Shown here piece by piece: positions 29,501 through 42,700 of a DNA stretch of 64,000 nt; position 1 is the first letter of the stretch, and the number at the start of each line of letters is the position of its first letter. Source of the DNA: Microplitis mediator (taxonomy: Eukaryota; Arthropoda; Insecta; Hymenoptera; Braconidae). The notes under the pieces were generated by a model that made no database searches, was not told where the DNA came from, and was given only the letters and a program-made list of their open reading frames with translations. The translations under genes were made by a program, and so were the position numbers. Where the stretch lies: NCBI RefSeq assembly GCF_029852145.1, contig NC_079977.1, forward strand, positions 22,260,781 through 22,324,780, in the 5' to 3' direction.

Positions 29501-32500
29501 TCAGACAGGTGATCTTTGTGGTCCATGAAAAAAAATCCATTTGTACATACATATATATATGTGTAATTTTTGAATGTTGCTAAAAATATTTAAATATAAA
29601 ACCTCCAAATTTAGAGCGGTAAAAAAACTAGTCAAAATTTCGAAAAAATTGTTGAATTTTTTAAATGAACGTCATTTATCATTTATAATTCTTTTTTTGA
29701 AAGAATATATGCCAGGAATGTCCAAATAGTATTTGCATTGAGTAAATAAATAAATTCTAATTATTCGTAAATTTTGGAAATATTCAAATACTAGGTTCAA
29801 ATTTGGAACATAAAATAATTTACAAATAATTCGAATTCTTCAAATAATTTGATTTTTTTAATGAATCCGAAAAGTTACGAATAATTCGAAATTACAAATT
29901 ATTTCATTAGATTCAATTAAAGATCACTATTAGTACCTCCTAATACATATTTGATATAAAAATATATATAGTAATTCTGACGAAAAATGAATAAAGTTCT
30001 TGAAAAAATAAAAAATTCTTATTTTCGCCAGAATTAAATTCGGAAAAAAATTAATAAATCGGTACTACAATTGCATCTATTCAAAAAAAAATCTCCTGTT
30101 TAAAATTTCCAAAGTTTTAATATTGTCTTTTGTAGCCGGTTTCCCATCGATTTCTATCCCAACTTGAAAAATCTACTAAAATTCCATTAAATCCCTAAGG
30201 AAGCTATCAGCAGATAAATAATTCCTAAAATTAATGAGCATAAGATAAAAAAACGAGATAAAATTAAAGGGTAGCGGAGTGAAAACGACTATGAGCTGTT
30301 GCTGTGATGTAGCTGTAGCTGTAGCTGGATGTCCTTGGACACTCGCGGATCGCCGGCCACAGCCAGTCAATGACCTAACATTCTTAAAATATATATATGT
30401 ATAAATATATATAAATATATCTATATCTAAAACAACTATGGCGTTCACTGGTTCGTTCGTTGGTCTGTTCTTCGTCGTAGTTCTTTTCCTTCGCCTCGGT
30501 ACGCTTCGTTTCGTTTCGTTTCGCTTCGCTTATGTTCGTTTTAACTTATAGTCATTTTCTTCTACTTCTATACTTATATTCCTCCTTATTCTATACATTC
30601 ATGCCTACCATACAGATTTATTTTTCTTTTTTTTTTTTTCAATGTACATTTGATGACTAGAATAGATGACTTGAAAAATTTACCCGAGAATTCTTTTTTT
30701 TTTTTTTCAAATAAAAATAAACCTGTTGTAAGCTTTTAAATCACATATATTGTATATATATTTTCATGACCTCATTTTAGAAAATACTTATGGAATTTTC
30801 TCAAGATAAAATTTTTTAAGTAAAATAAAAATGACCATGACCTTATTTTAGTTTATGGGGGTTAAAATATTGTGTAATAATAAAAATAATAGTAATAATA
30901 AATATTTTTTTTTATAAAATGGATAAGGTGGATCGGTAATGGTCGGTTAGACTTGTGGGTAAGACTCGTGAGAATTTAATATGTCTTGGAATTATTTCAC
31001 ATTCCTAAAGGTATAAAATTGTTGTACTTTTTAACCCTCTGTAATGTATTAAAGCGACCTTGGAATACAAGACTCTGTAATACGTACTTATATATTTTTA
31101 TCATATCTCTAGTACTTGAGCCATAATTTTGAATAAAAAAATATAAAAGATTTCAGAATTTTATGTATTGCAATTATTTTTAAAAAATTGTATTTTTGTT
31201 TCATTTTTCGAGTTTGTGTAGAAAAAGACCTGATTTGTAGGAAGAAATTTTTTGTCAACTGGACTATTTTCAAAAATTTTATTTCAAGTTCAATTTTTGT
31301 GTCAACTATTAGATCGTGAATAAAATTATAAAGAGTATTTCTGTAGGAAATAAAATTGTCTTATAAATATTATTATTATTTTAATATTTTACTTAGAATA
31401 ATTAAAAATTTTTCCACTTTACCCCAAGTCCTTTGTTCTCAAAATAATAACTCATCCAAGTATTTAATTTAATAATACAGTAAAAAAAAAAATAATAGCA
31501 ATAATAATGAAGGAAAAAAAATAGTCTATTATTATAATAAAAGTTATACGAGATGGAATCTGATATTACCTCATATACAACCGTGGCAGTGACAGTGGCC
31601 CTCACTCTACTCTCTAACAGCCTCTTTACAATCTCAATCCCATTCTCCATTTTAAAATCTAACGTCCTCCATTTTCTCTCGTTATTTAATGATGAGCTCA
31701 ACTTAAAACTTAAATTACTAATTAAAAAAAAATGTATATTAAGATATACAGAAATATTTTAATTATCACAATCAGAAAGATTTAAAAATTTTAACAGATT
31801 AAATATAAAAGATCCAAGTAAATTCTCAGGTAAGAGGATGAGGGAAAAGAAGGAGGACAAGAGTCCGCGTCCGTAGTCAGGACATTAACCTTTAGTTGGC
31901 TGGTAGCTGGTACTCAACCACATATTACATACACTCTTACTCCTTTAGTCTTGTCTCTTTCCATCTCTGTCTTATTCGCGTTAGTGATGGAAATCCCAGT
32001 ATTAGTGTGGGAGAGGTAAACTCTCGTCTCTTGTCTTTATTTCTTTAGACTCCTCGACTCACTCGATACGACTCTTTCCCTTTACTTAACTCACACTCAA
32101 CTTAACTCTTGCTCTGCGTATTCTCAGATTCAGCTTTACGCCTTACACAATCCCAACACCCCGCAAGGTCATAAGTACTGCCGCCATTTTGGTCTCTCAA
32201 TGTCGGCATCTGACCTGTTTTTCAACTTTTAGATTTATAAAAATATTTTTTTTTTTGAATTGCTTTATTTAACCGGTTAATGACTCAACCTTTTTTTCTT
32301 GTATTCATCATTTTTTTTTCGAGATCATTCAACCCACGGAAAATAATTTATTATAAATTTTGATAGGATTCAAAATATTTATTAAGTTCAATTTCAAATT
32401 TAATTTTTGACTAAACTATCAAAAATACGAAAAAAAGGCATTTCTTAATTTCGATAGAGAATTTAAATTTTTACAAAAAAGGTTCTGAGAAATTTTCTCA

Positions 32501-34489
32501 TAAATTTAATAATTAACACAAAATTTCAGCTCTAAAGTTTCATTCGAAATTAAAAAAAAAATTTTATTAATTCGTCATTCCAAATTCTGGCTAAACTATC
32601 AAAGATACAAAAAAAACTCTTTCAACAACTTTGATAGAGAATTAAATTTCCTACAAAAAATATACTTTTGACTTTATCCATAGCTCCTATAGTTTCGGCA
32701 TAAAGTTGAAAAAAAACCTCGAACAATCATAAAAAAATTTCTGTTTTACCGGTTCAGACATTAAAATTAGAATTATTTGTACATAATATGGTATAAATAT
32801 ATATGTATATGTTATTGATATGTACATATATGTATTGTAAAAATATATACATATTATGTATGTTAGAAAAGAGAGTATTGCGAAGAGTACACTGTCGTCT
32901 CACGACGTAACCAGTGAGATAGACTTTATAAGTAGGCAAACGTAACTGTTTTATTAACCGTAAACTGACTGTTCTCTGGTATATATGTATAAATATATGT
33001 ATATATACTTATATATATGGATAAACGGTTGAACTTTGCTTACATAATCGAAAACACAGAGAGTGAAAATTGTGTGATCCTACTTTCGTTATCGTAAATT
33101 AAACGCATGAGATAGTACATCAATTATTTTATTACCTTAATTATGTTTTCAAAATAATTGAAATTTTTAGTTTGTCAAAGTATCAAAATTTCATCAAATA
33201 AATAAATTTATTTACTGGCGGCAATAGTGAATCTACTTTTCGCAATATGAGTTATTGGTTGCATGCATTTTTTCAATTTTGCAATTATGGGCGGGGATAA
33301 TGAGATAGGGGGCGGGGTGGTTTTGGAAAAGCATGGAAGGGTTTAGATTGGGGGAAAGTGAAAAAAGGGATGAGACTAAATTTCAGATCGAAGATTTAAT
33401 AAAAGGAAGTTTTTGAATTTGAAAAAAATCAGTCCGACTTTGGAAGTACTTAAAAAATTTATTTTTGTATAATAAATGAGGAGGTCTTGTAAAGTATGAA
33501 ATTTCGTATATAGAGCTGCAATGATGAAATTTTTTGAGCACGGGATATTTTAAAAAAAAATTGAACTAGAAAATTGTTTTGAGTTTTTGGAAAAATTAGT
33601 AATTTTCATTTTTAGAAATAAAAAAATTTTTTGAGTTTAATTAATGTATTGATCTACTAGAATATTCAATTCTGCGTACAGTGACATAGTAATGATACTT
33701 TTTGGCTGCAGAAAGTATCGAAAAAAATTTTAAAATATTTATTTAGCGGGATTTTTACAAAATTAGTCCATTTTTTTGCATTCAGTCCAAATTTTGAATA
33801 ATAATGAAATTCTTTTGGCTAAATAAATGTAGATCTTGTAGATCATCGAATTCTACGAAATGTGACCTATTATAAAGATACTTCTGAACAACAGAATGTT
33901 CCAAAAAAAGCTTACAGTAAATTTTTTCATTCTTTAGAAAAAAATCCTTGAATTTTCGTATTCAAGTGTCGTCTGTCGAAAAAATTATTCCAGCAAACCC
34001 CAATGTTGAAATTGGATCATTAAAATAAGCAATATCCCATAGTGACCTAGAAGCCACTAAGTTACATAAAAAAACCGCCATAAATTAGAGGCATTTTGTA
34101 ATTTTGGAAAAGCGTATCCCGTAAAATTCAATATTTGCATGCTCTCATTATTTTTAAAAATATATCAGCAAGGTCAGCTTCAATACCCAGGGTCCAGGTA
34201 CGACTCTAATATAATGGCCAAAAATATAACCGGATTTTAAATTTTGCCGGCCATAAAAAGTAAATTTTTCAGAACACAAATCCAAATGAAATAGTTAAGA
34301 AAGCATTTAAATAGACTTATATATAATATTTGTATACATTTGAAGGTATTATGTAATAATTTATTAGATAAGTAATAAAATACAATAGAACAATAAAAAT
34401 GACAGTTGAAAAACAAAGTCAAGGTTACGGATTTTGTCGAAGCAGGTGGTTGGAGTAGAGGGGTTTAGATGTTAAAGTTTTATTAGCGG
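26531..34489. other. svb-Ten-m intergenic region, no gene recognised
   Basis: About 8 kb of AT-rich DNA without a credible coding exon on either strand. Degenerate relatives of the 190-bp unit appear around 27690-27870, 28430-28960, 31150-31400 and 32330-32750. A TTCGTTTCGTTTCGCTTCGC tract is at about 30505-30530, and several (TA)n runs occur. As the region upstream of svb it could hold enhancers; that is inference. Confidence 0.5.
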
Positions 34490-34860
34490 CGAGGATAAGA
34501 GCTGAGAGGGAAGAGGAGAGAGGAGAGCAGAGGGAAGAGGAAGAAGAGAATGTAAAAGAAGATAATAGCCAGCCAGAGAGATAGGGATACCGGAGAGAGG
34601 AAAGAGGTGGGGAGGGGATAGGTGGACTTAGGGATAGGGGGTTAGAAGAGGAATAATAATAACAATAATAATCTAAAACTCAAACAGTTGGTTGCGTTGA
34701 GGCGAGTTTATGTCGAAGCTAGAACCATGTCCGGACAACGCTCCCGCTTGTGTTGCGGGGCCAACTAACGGTCCACGCCACCTCCGTTGGCCCTTACCGC
34801 GAGCGTTGCCTCACAACTCTGTCTCGTCACCGTCCTCTCCCGTCGTAAAACAACTCTGTG
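34490..34860. promoter_or_regulatory. Purine-rich GAGA tract followed by a GC-rich island
   Basis: 34490-34650 is almost all purine (GAGAGGAGAGAGGAGAGCAG type), then 34720-34850 is GC-rich with CCACGCCACCTCCGTTGGC. GAGA tracts plus a GC island in very AT-rich surroundings suggest an open regulatory element or an unrecognised transcription start. There is no coding support. Confidence 0.35.
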
Positions 34861-35369
34861 TTATCCTCTATTCTTAAGTAACATCTTTTTGCTTTCTTTT
34901 AAATAAATTCATTGAAACGAAAAATTTAACATTTTTTATAACCTGATTTTTACGAAGATTGCTGTTGTTTCAATTGATTGGAAGAATTATTTCAGAAATT
35001 TTATTTATTCAAAACCAGTTTGTAGTTTTATGATATTCGCTATTACTAATAACTAGTTGAAGTTGACACGTTTAGCGGTAATTCAAGTATTGCAATTATT
35101 ATTCGTTTTGTTGCAAGCTGAATTTATGAAATTGTGGTGGATTAGTTGTTCTTTTCGACGGCGAATTTTGAAACTTAGTCATTAGTTGAGTTATCGATAA
35201 AGGGCCAAGTCGATATGGTAGAAAGTTTTCGATAAAGTAGCCGTAGTCGGCAATGATGATGATCTTAATACCGACATGTGGATTAGGGCCATTGTCCGGA
35301 AAGGAAAAGTCTGGATAAAACACTTACCATCCATAGAAAATAGTAGAAATCCTCATCTCTAATAGCCGA
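34861..35369. other. Intergenic, no gene seen
   Basis: An open frame at 35099-35323 (minus, 74 codons) has no recognisable domain. CCTCATCTCTAATA near 35350 also occurs near 55876, suggesting shared repeat ends. Confidence 0.4.
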
Positions 35370-35720
35370 GCTGATGGAAAGTTACCAACAACTGGACGCC
35401 TATTTTCTGAAAAGAGTTGCCTTCAATTTACCGAGAAAGTTGATGACAAGTTGCTACAGTAAATTTTCATCAACTTTGTGGGTCAGTTGGAGACAACATG
35501 TAATCAACAACTACAAAGGCTGGAGTTGTCATCAACTTGATCGCAATAAATTGACATCAACTTTCTAATCAGAAACTCTAGCAATCAAGACATAGCTAGT
35601 TCAGTTCAACTGACAGTCAAATCGAGCACAAGTTGACATCAGATTGAAATAGCTATTTGACGTCAAATTGATCACGAGTTGACATCTAACTGTAAGGGTA
35701 TTTAACGTCAAAATTAAAAA
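35370..35720. repeat. AGTTGACATCAACTT-type palindromic repeats
   Basis: Diverged copies of GTTGACATCAA, TTGATGACAAGTTG and CATCAACTTG in both orientations. It fits the same style as the other palindromic-monomer elements here. The ends were not resolved. Confidence 0.6.
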
Positions 35721-37117
35721 TATCTTACGTGAACGTGAGATATTGAAAATTAACTTCAGTAAGAGCTCAATTTGACATCCATTGTATGAAAAACCAGCTT
35801 GCAGCTTTAAGCCGATCTACGTCAATAGCAACTTTACAAAATCTGCTATTATGACCTTCGCTGTAACCCCATGACTTTTTCGCTATTATAAAAAATAAAA
35901 CACGAAATAAATTTCTTATATATATATATATTTTTTATTAGATATCAGCGTTCAATAGTATAGAATACGTATTCTAATACCTGGATATACATAGTCTTAT
36001 ACAAATTACACAAACAATAAAAAATAATATTTTTTTACAACATAATTCCAATCGAAAATTAAATTGACGTCATATATACACACACTAATATTTACAATCT
36101 TAATTTACCTTAACATGAATTTTTAAAAAATGAAACAGAAAAAAAAACCTACTTTCATATTTATTATATCAGTATTCTACGTGCGTAGTCTTAGAAAATA
36201 TTTCCGATATTTTTTATTTTTTTTATTTTAGTCATCAAAAAATTTTCAAATAAAACAAACTGTAATATTTACAATTCGCACACAGGCACTCATTCATTTT
36301 ATTATTATTTTTCATAAATTAAAACAAAAAAACGCGATAGGTCTATGCAGTATTGCTTTTTTTTTTATATATTATTACATATATCTATCATTATATCGCT
36401 TAATTACCACACTCGTTACTATAATCCAGGCCGTTTTGATTTAAATTTACTCTTTATTTACATAAATTTCATTCATTGTTTTTTTTTTCATTAAAAAAAA
36501 AAAAGTCCGTGACCGGGATTCGAACCCAGTCGCTCACACTAACGATCTCCGTAATTCCTGGCACCAAATGCGTGGTAATTAAGAACACTTACACAAAAAT
36601 CTACTTTATTTAATTAATTTATACGTTAATTAACTCAATTAATTCCGAGTCGCGTGTTTTTCTAAATCAAGCTACTCGCATTTATTTTTTTTTTTTTACT
36701 TTTATTCAAGCTTCTTAATTTACTTTAAGCTTTTTTCTCTCTCCCTGCGCGTTATTTACAATATTTTTTTAAATAGTGCGCATATAATATTCAATTTTAC
36801 TGACGAATTTAAACCAAACAATAGTAGAAACAAATTATAAGTTTTAATTATAAAAATGGATTGATTTTTTACAACGTTGGCAGTCGCTATACATTCGATG
36901 TGTACAGCATTTTTTTTTTCATAATTATTAGTAGAAAGTATTATAATTATTATTATGAGTATTATTATTACTATTATAGTTATTGTTTTTATTGATAATC
37001 TTATTTATTAATTTTACATTAACTGTTACGTATCGGTGGCTTATGATTATGTAGTTTTTTTTGTTTGTGTGGTTAAATTTATAACCTAAAAATATTTAAG
37101 TGTAAAAGATAACAAAC
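35721..37117. other. AT-rich intergenic stretch
   Basis: No gene seen. It contains poly-T runs, ATT microsatellites near 36930-36990 and the tRNA-like relic at 36495-36540. Confidence 0.5.
36495..36540 (-). ncRNA. tRNA-like B-box relic followed by T-run
   Basis: The minus strand reads GACTGGGTTCGAATCCCGGTC, a 7-bp stem with a TTCGAAT loop exactly like a tRNA T-arm. It is followed by CACGGAC and a run of about 12 T. No matching 5' acceptor strand (TCCGTGA) is found about 70 bases upstream, so it is not an intact tRNA. Confidence 0.35.
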
Positions 37118-38862
37118 TTGAGATTTTGGAATTTTTCAACCATAGCTCAGTTTAGTTTTGAAATTACATTTTTTGAATGCATGGTTCAAATTTTCAAAAA
37201 TTTTTACCATGCAGAAATTATTTGTAGAAATTTGCAAAGATTATCACGGCAGATTTTTTAGCAACCGAATTTTATTTAGAAAATTGCATGGTAAAAATTT
37301 TTTGTGGTTTTTACTATGGAAACTTTTCCACACTTGAAATAAGCCTGCTAAAATTTTTTAGGGAACAGTTTATAGTTAATTCTTAGCCATGAATTTTATT
37401 AACAAAACTGCATGGTAAAAATTATATTGTGACCTATAATTTTGCTATACAAATTCAGACAACGCTTAAAAATTCTTTACTATACAATTGATTCTTTTTA
37501 AAAATTCTACGCAAATATAGTACGGCATGTTTTGAATTAATATTTCGATTGTATGGTAAAAATTACTTGCATTCCACTGTATGGAGAGTAAATTTTTCGA
37601 TTGTAGTAACATTCTTCGTACATATTTTTTAACTAAATTTTTCCGTGTGAAAAAATTTTTGCTTTACAATAGTAATTTTTGCCATACGAATTGAATGCAA
37701 TCTAAATTTTCACGCCGACTTCAAATCATGTAGCAGTTTCGCATGGAACAATAGATTTCTCAAAATAACACTGCGCAATTACATAGTAATTTTTACAGTG
37801 CATTGTTTTTCCATGAAAATATTCATCCGATTAAGCTTGAAAAGATTGCATGGTAAAAATTTCAGCACTCTAGCGGATCTGAATTACGGGAAATTACCAA
37901 ATTTTGTCGCCAAATACCGTAACTTACTGAGAATTTGATGTGAAATGCGGTATGTTACCGTAAATTAACGTGATTTTCCGTAATTTACTGTAATATGCCG
38001 TACTTCAAAGTAAAATACCGCATTTTAAGAAGATTGATTATATATAACGGTCAAATCTCGCAATGTAGCAGTAAATTTGCCAGAAAACTTAAAATTTTGC
38101 CGTAAATTACCGCGATTTGCCGTAATTTACCGCAGTTTACGGTACAGTGCCGTACTGAAAGGTAAAGTACCGAATTTTAAGAAGATCGATTAGAAGATAT
38201 ACCGTAAATTACGGTAATTTCCAGAAAAATACAGCAATGTTGCCGTGAATTTGCCAGAAGATTCAAAATTTTACCGTAAATGACCACGATTTGCCGTAAT
38301 TTTCCGCAGTGTACCGTAAAATTCCGTACTTAAGGTAAAATACCGAATTCAAAGAAGATTGATTAGAAGAACCACCGTAAATTAGGTAATTTCCAGTAAA
38401 ATACAGCAATGTTGTCGTGAATTTACCAGGAAATTCAAAATTTTTCCGTAAATTACCGCGATTTGCCGTAATTTACCGTACAATTTCGTACTTTGAAGTA
38501 AAATACCGTATTTTACGAAGGTTGATTGGAATAATCACCTTAAATTACGGTATTTTACGGTAAAATACAGCAATGTTGCCGTAAATTCGTCAGAAAATTC
38601 GAAATTTAACCTTAAATTACAGCTAATTCACAACGAGTTACCGCATTTTGAGCGCAAATTACCGCATTTCGGTCGTAAATTACCGTATTTTGGCCCAGCG
38701 ACCGTATTTTACGGTAAATTTCGGTATTTCATGGTAACTTGCCGTTGTTCGGATTTGCGAGAGAAAAAAATCATTAGATATCCGAAGATTTGACTTTACG
38801 ACCCAACCTAAAAAAATTATTGCCATGCTAAAAAAAAGTTTGCCATGCTTCCAAAATCTCAA
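37118..38862. mobile_element. Element with TTGAGATTTTGGAA termini and GCATGGTAAAAATT repeats
   Basis: The terminal 14 bases TTGAGATTTTGGAA are exactly inverted at 38849-38862. The left part (37118-37867) holds degenerate GCATGGTAAAAATTTT repeats; the right end carries TGCCATGC. A family B-like element (37868-38763) is nested inside. No coding capacity seen. Confidence 0.6.
37868..38763. mobile_element. Family B-like nested element with ~165-bp tandem units
   Basis: It starts CTCTAGCGGATCTGAATTACG and ends TTCGGATTTGCGAGAG, a diverged inverted pair related to CCCTAGCAGATCCGAA. The interior has about four units of ~165 bp, each with GATTGATTA, GCAATGTTGCCGTGAAT and CCGCGATTTGCCGTAA. Confidence 0.65.
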
Positions 38863-39350
38863 TTTCTTAAAAATAAAATAAAACAACACGCGACAAAAAA
38901 TAATAATTTTAATAATTATTTATTGATTATATGTACAATTATAAAAAAATTAAAAATAACCACGATATTTTATTCGCGATAAAATAAATCCATAATGTAA
39001 AAAAAAATTTTTGTTGTTCAATAAAAAAAATAATACATACATACATAATAGTGTAGAGTGTTTTACATATAAAAAAGCATCGGCATTCATACCGATATAA
39101 TTTATTTTGTTATCGATAAGTAATACTATCTACAATTACCACAATAGATATATTCAAACGCTTAATTATTATATTTACAAAATAATATCCCTCTTAATCT
39201 CATTAGTTAATTAATTCACAATTATCAGTAACTAAGACTAATAATTATTATTATTTGCATCGTTTAAAAATATTTTTGCAGTACTCCTGCCATCTATGTG
39301 TAAGTTTGTGTACCTCAACAATCGTTAATTACTTGGACGAACGGACAATG

Positions 39351-39384
<34 letters not shown>

Positions 39385-39754
39385 CATTTAAATCCTTATC
39401 ATATTTTACGTCTTATCTGTAAGACCCTGTGATGCAAAAAATATCATTGCCCCAAAGTAAACCTCGGTCATTTAATATATTTATACATATATATTTAAAT
39501 ATTTTTATATAACATCTTAGGTTAGGTTATTTTTTTCTTCATTATTTTAAACTTTTAGTTATACTACAAAATAATTATTTTACTAAGCAAGGACTAGCTT
39601 AATTTTGACACTTTTCCATATACAAATCACTTTTTTAGTTCATAATTTTTAGTGTTTTTTGTTTTCTTATAAACAATAATAAAAGCCTATGGCACCAAAT
39701 CACTTAAAAACAAAAAAAAAATGTTTATTTTTAATTATAACCCTCAATAATTAA
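38863..39754 (-). other. Ten-m 3' untranslated/downstream region
   Basis: AT-rich, with a 32-base T run at 39353-39384. An AATAAA on the minus strand (39724-39729) lies about 26 nt after the stop. More such signals further on make the true transcript end uncertain. Confidence 0.5.
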
Positions 39755-42700
39755 TCACGTGTCATGCCTGTGATATCTGCTGAGTCGTCTGTTGCCACTC
39801 TTGCGTCTCTTTCTTTTAGTATCGCGCGTAAAAGCGACGTTCCCGGGGTCGTCAGCCAACTGAGGATACCTGTGGACACTGTGGATATCAGCGCCCTCGT
39901 ACCCATCGACGGTTCCGCGACTTAGCAACTGATCCTTCTCCTCTTTGGACCAGTCCCCGCGTCCCTGGAACCCTGCGCCGACTAACTGCTTCTCAATTTC
40001 CCATGCGCGCTCTACAGCACGCTTGTGCGCATGCTTGAGAATTCTGTGTCGCTCTTGTTCGGGGTCCGCGCCGTACTTAATCACTACAGCGGCATCTGGG
40101 TTATGGAGACGCAACTCTTTCCCGGCACCATGTTCAGTTGTCTCGTGAGTGGAAACATTGAACATGCCTCCGAGTCTGCGCAGTTCTTCCATATCGTCGC
40201 GCATTTTCAATGCGTTGTCTTTGACAAAGTAGAAGACGTCTTGGTCGTGAACGCTGAAGTGCAGGGGCAAGAAGTACGAATTGTTGAAAACGCTGGTCAC
40301 TACGTCTTGGACTACACTGTTGACGCCATCTACGACGCTCACTAATGCGCGGCCTCCGACGCGGGAAACGAGAATTCCTTCGCCGAAAACTGCACGTCGA
40401 TGCGCGACACGTGGCAACAAATTTCGGGTCTTGGGTTCTAGTTTCAGAAGAGGCTTGGGCACAAAGTCTAGGTCCGAGAACTTTTCGTGAACCCGGTTTA
40501 CGATGCATTCAAGTCCGGACATTACGCCAAAGTCGGGGGTTAGTTGGGGCGAGGTTATGGTTGCCGTTGGCTGATAGACCATTGCCTTCGTGTACTCGGA
40601 GCCTAGCATAGATGGAATATCGTAGCCGTAGAGCTTCAACCAGCTGGACAAGTCGGTCATGTACTCGACGTTCAATTTAGCATTTATTGGATCGTTATTA
40701 CGGAATCGGTAGATAAAGATGTCGGTAGGAGTGGTCAGTTGGTTGACCATCTGCTCCCAGGCTGGAGTCATCCATTGACCGACAGTGGGGTCATAGAGCC
40801 GTTTATTCAAGTAGACTAATTTTGTTATCGGGTCAAAGAGCCCGCCGTGGAAGTCAATCGGTAGATAAAAATCTGGATTCGTGTCTTTGATAATCTTTCC
40901 AAATGGCGTGCGACGCATTTCCTTTATCAGATTTCCATTGGTATCAAACAGAGCCAATGGTGATCCGTTTTGATCTGATGCAACGTAGAAACGCTGCTCT
41001 GACGTCTCGACGGTCATCAAGAAATCGCGCGAGTCGTACAAAAATCTGAAGGTCTTTGCAGCTTTAGGGAAGTGGACGTGAGTTATCAGATCAGGGGTCT
41101 TGGGATTGGCGTAGAAAAATTGGGTTATGTTTTCTCGATCGTCGTTCCAAGATACCAGACGTCCACGATCGTCGTAGTAGTACCAGATCTGGAACTTTTT
41201 GTGCTCTGAGGCATGAATCAACTGACCGCGTGAATTGTATCTGTACTTGTGTTCCCCGCGTATCACAACGAACCCACGACTATCGTAGGAGTTGAACTCA
41301 ACATCTCCATACTGAACAACACGATCTCCACTATCGTAACCCAGAGTTATTTTTTCATTGTGTTCAGTAACTCCGACAACGTTTCCGTTCTCGTCGTAAG
41401 CGTACTGCCAGTTGTTGTCAGTATCCGCGACCTCCAGAACATGGCCGTCAGCGTTGTAAGTTATTTTATCCATACGCGACCATTCCTTTTTGTCCATCGA
41501 GTCCTTGCCGATAGTCAGCTTGCGCATCTTTATCCTATTGCGGTTGTCGTACTCCAGTTCCATGCGGAAAACGTCCATCGACCGGATGTTCATGACAATG
41601 CTCTTGACACGACCGTGCTCGTCGTAATCAGTCACGGTGAAGAATTGCTTGCTTGCGTCCTGCATCACCGACCTATTGAAAGTGTTTCTATAGATCCTCA
41701 AGTCACCAATTCCTTCAAGAACTCCCAGGTTCTGGTTGTACTTGAGCCGTAACTGCGGCAACTGTTTTCCATTGATGTCGACTTCGATTCCCGAAATTCT
41801 GGCGTTGCCGTCATACTGGTAGCGATAGTGCGCATTGTCCATTCCGCTCTTGCTGCCGAATTTGATCTTCTCATCCTTGACAATTCCCGCGTGATACTTG
41901 TACTCGATACGCATTTCGAAGTTGGGCTCGTTTATGTCAATACTGCGGACTAGGGAAGTCGTTTCTTGGTACGTGTAGTGAATAGATGAAAGTCCAGCCA
42001 ATGTCGTCTCTAATTTACCCGCATGGTCGTAGACGTAAGCGACTTTGCCGCTTTGATGGGGAAGAACTTTAGCGAGAATCTGGCCGTCGTCATTGTAAAG
42101 GATTTCGTAGGGATGTCGGTTCATTGGCGAGTAGTATTGGTACTTGTAGAATCCTAAAGATGTTTGAAGCGAGAACGCGTGGATGTGACCACGAGGTGTA
42201 GTCAGAGATTGCAAAGCTCCTGCTTCGTCGTATTGCAGCAAGTAATCGCTGCCTCTTGGTGTCGTCACCTTCAGTGGCAGACTACTGAACATGTCTTTGA
42301 ATGCGTAGACCATCGCGGTATTGTCACTGTATTTTATTTCAAACAGTCTACCTGCGCGGTCGAATCCGTAGCTCTCGCTGATGTCACCCCAGGTCCACCT
42401 GGTCAACCGACTGAATCTGTCGTACTCCAGATCCACTCCCGAGAAGATTCCGTTCCTCGGCAGCCACTTGAGAGGTCGCGCATTTCGGTCGTAAGTGACA
42501 TTGAGCAGCTCCACGCGGTCATCAATAAATACCGCCACGGTATTACTTTCGCGGTCGTATTCCAGTGAGAGCAAGACGTCACCATTGACGCGAAGCTTCT
42601 TTCCGACTTGGGCAATCGCTTTAGGGTTGCCGCGATTCTTGCCCTGGACCTTGCGTAAGAAGTAGCGCCATTCGAATCTATTTGCCAGGTCACCGGCGAT

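Noticed and set aside
36506..36590. Functional tRNA gene on the minus strand
   Set aside because: Only the T-arm is convincing. The acceptor 5' strand and D-arm are absent.
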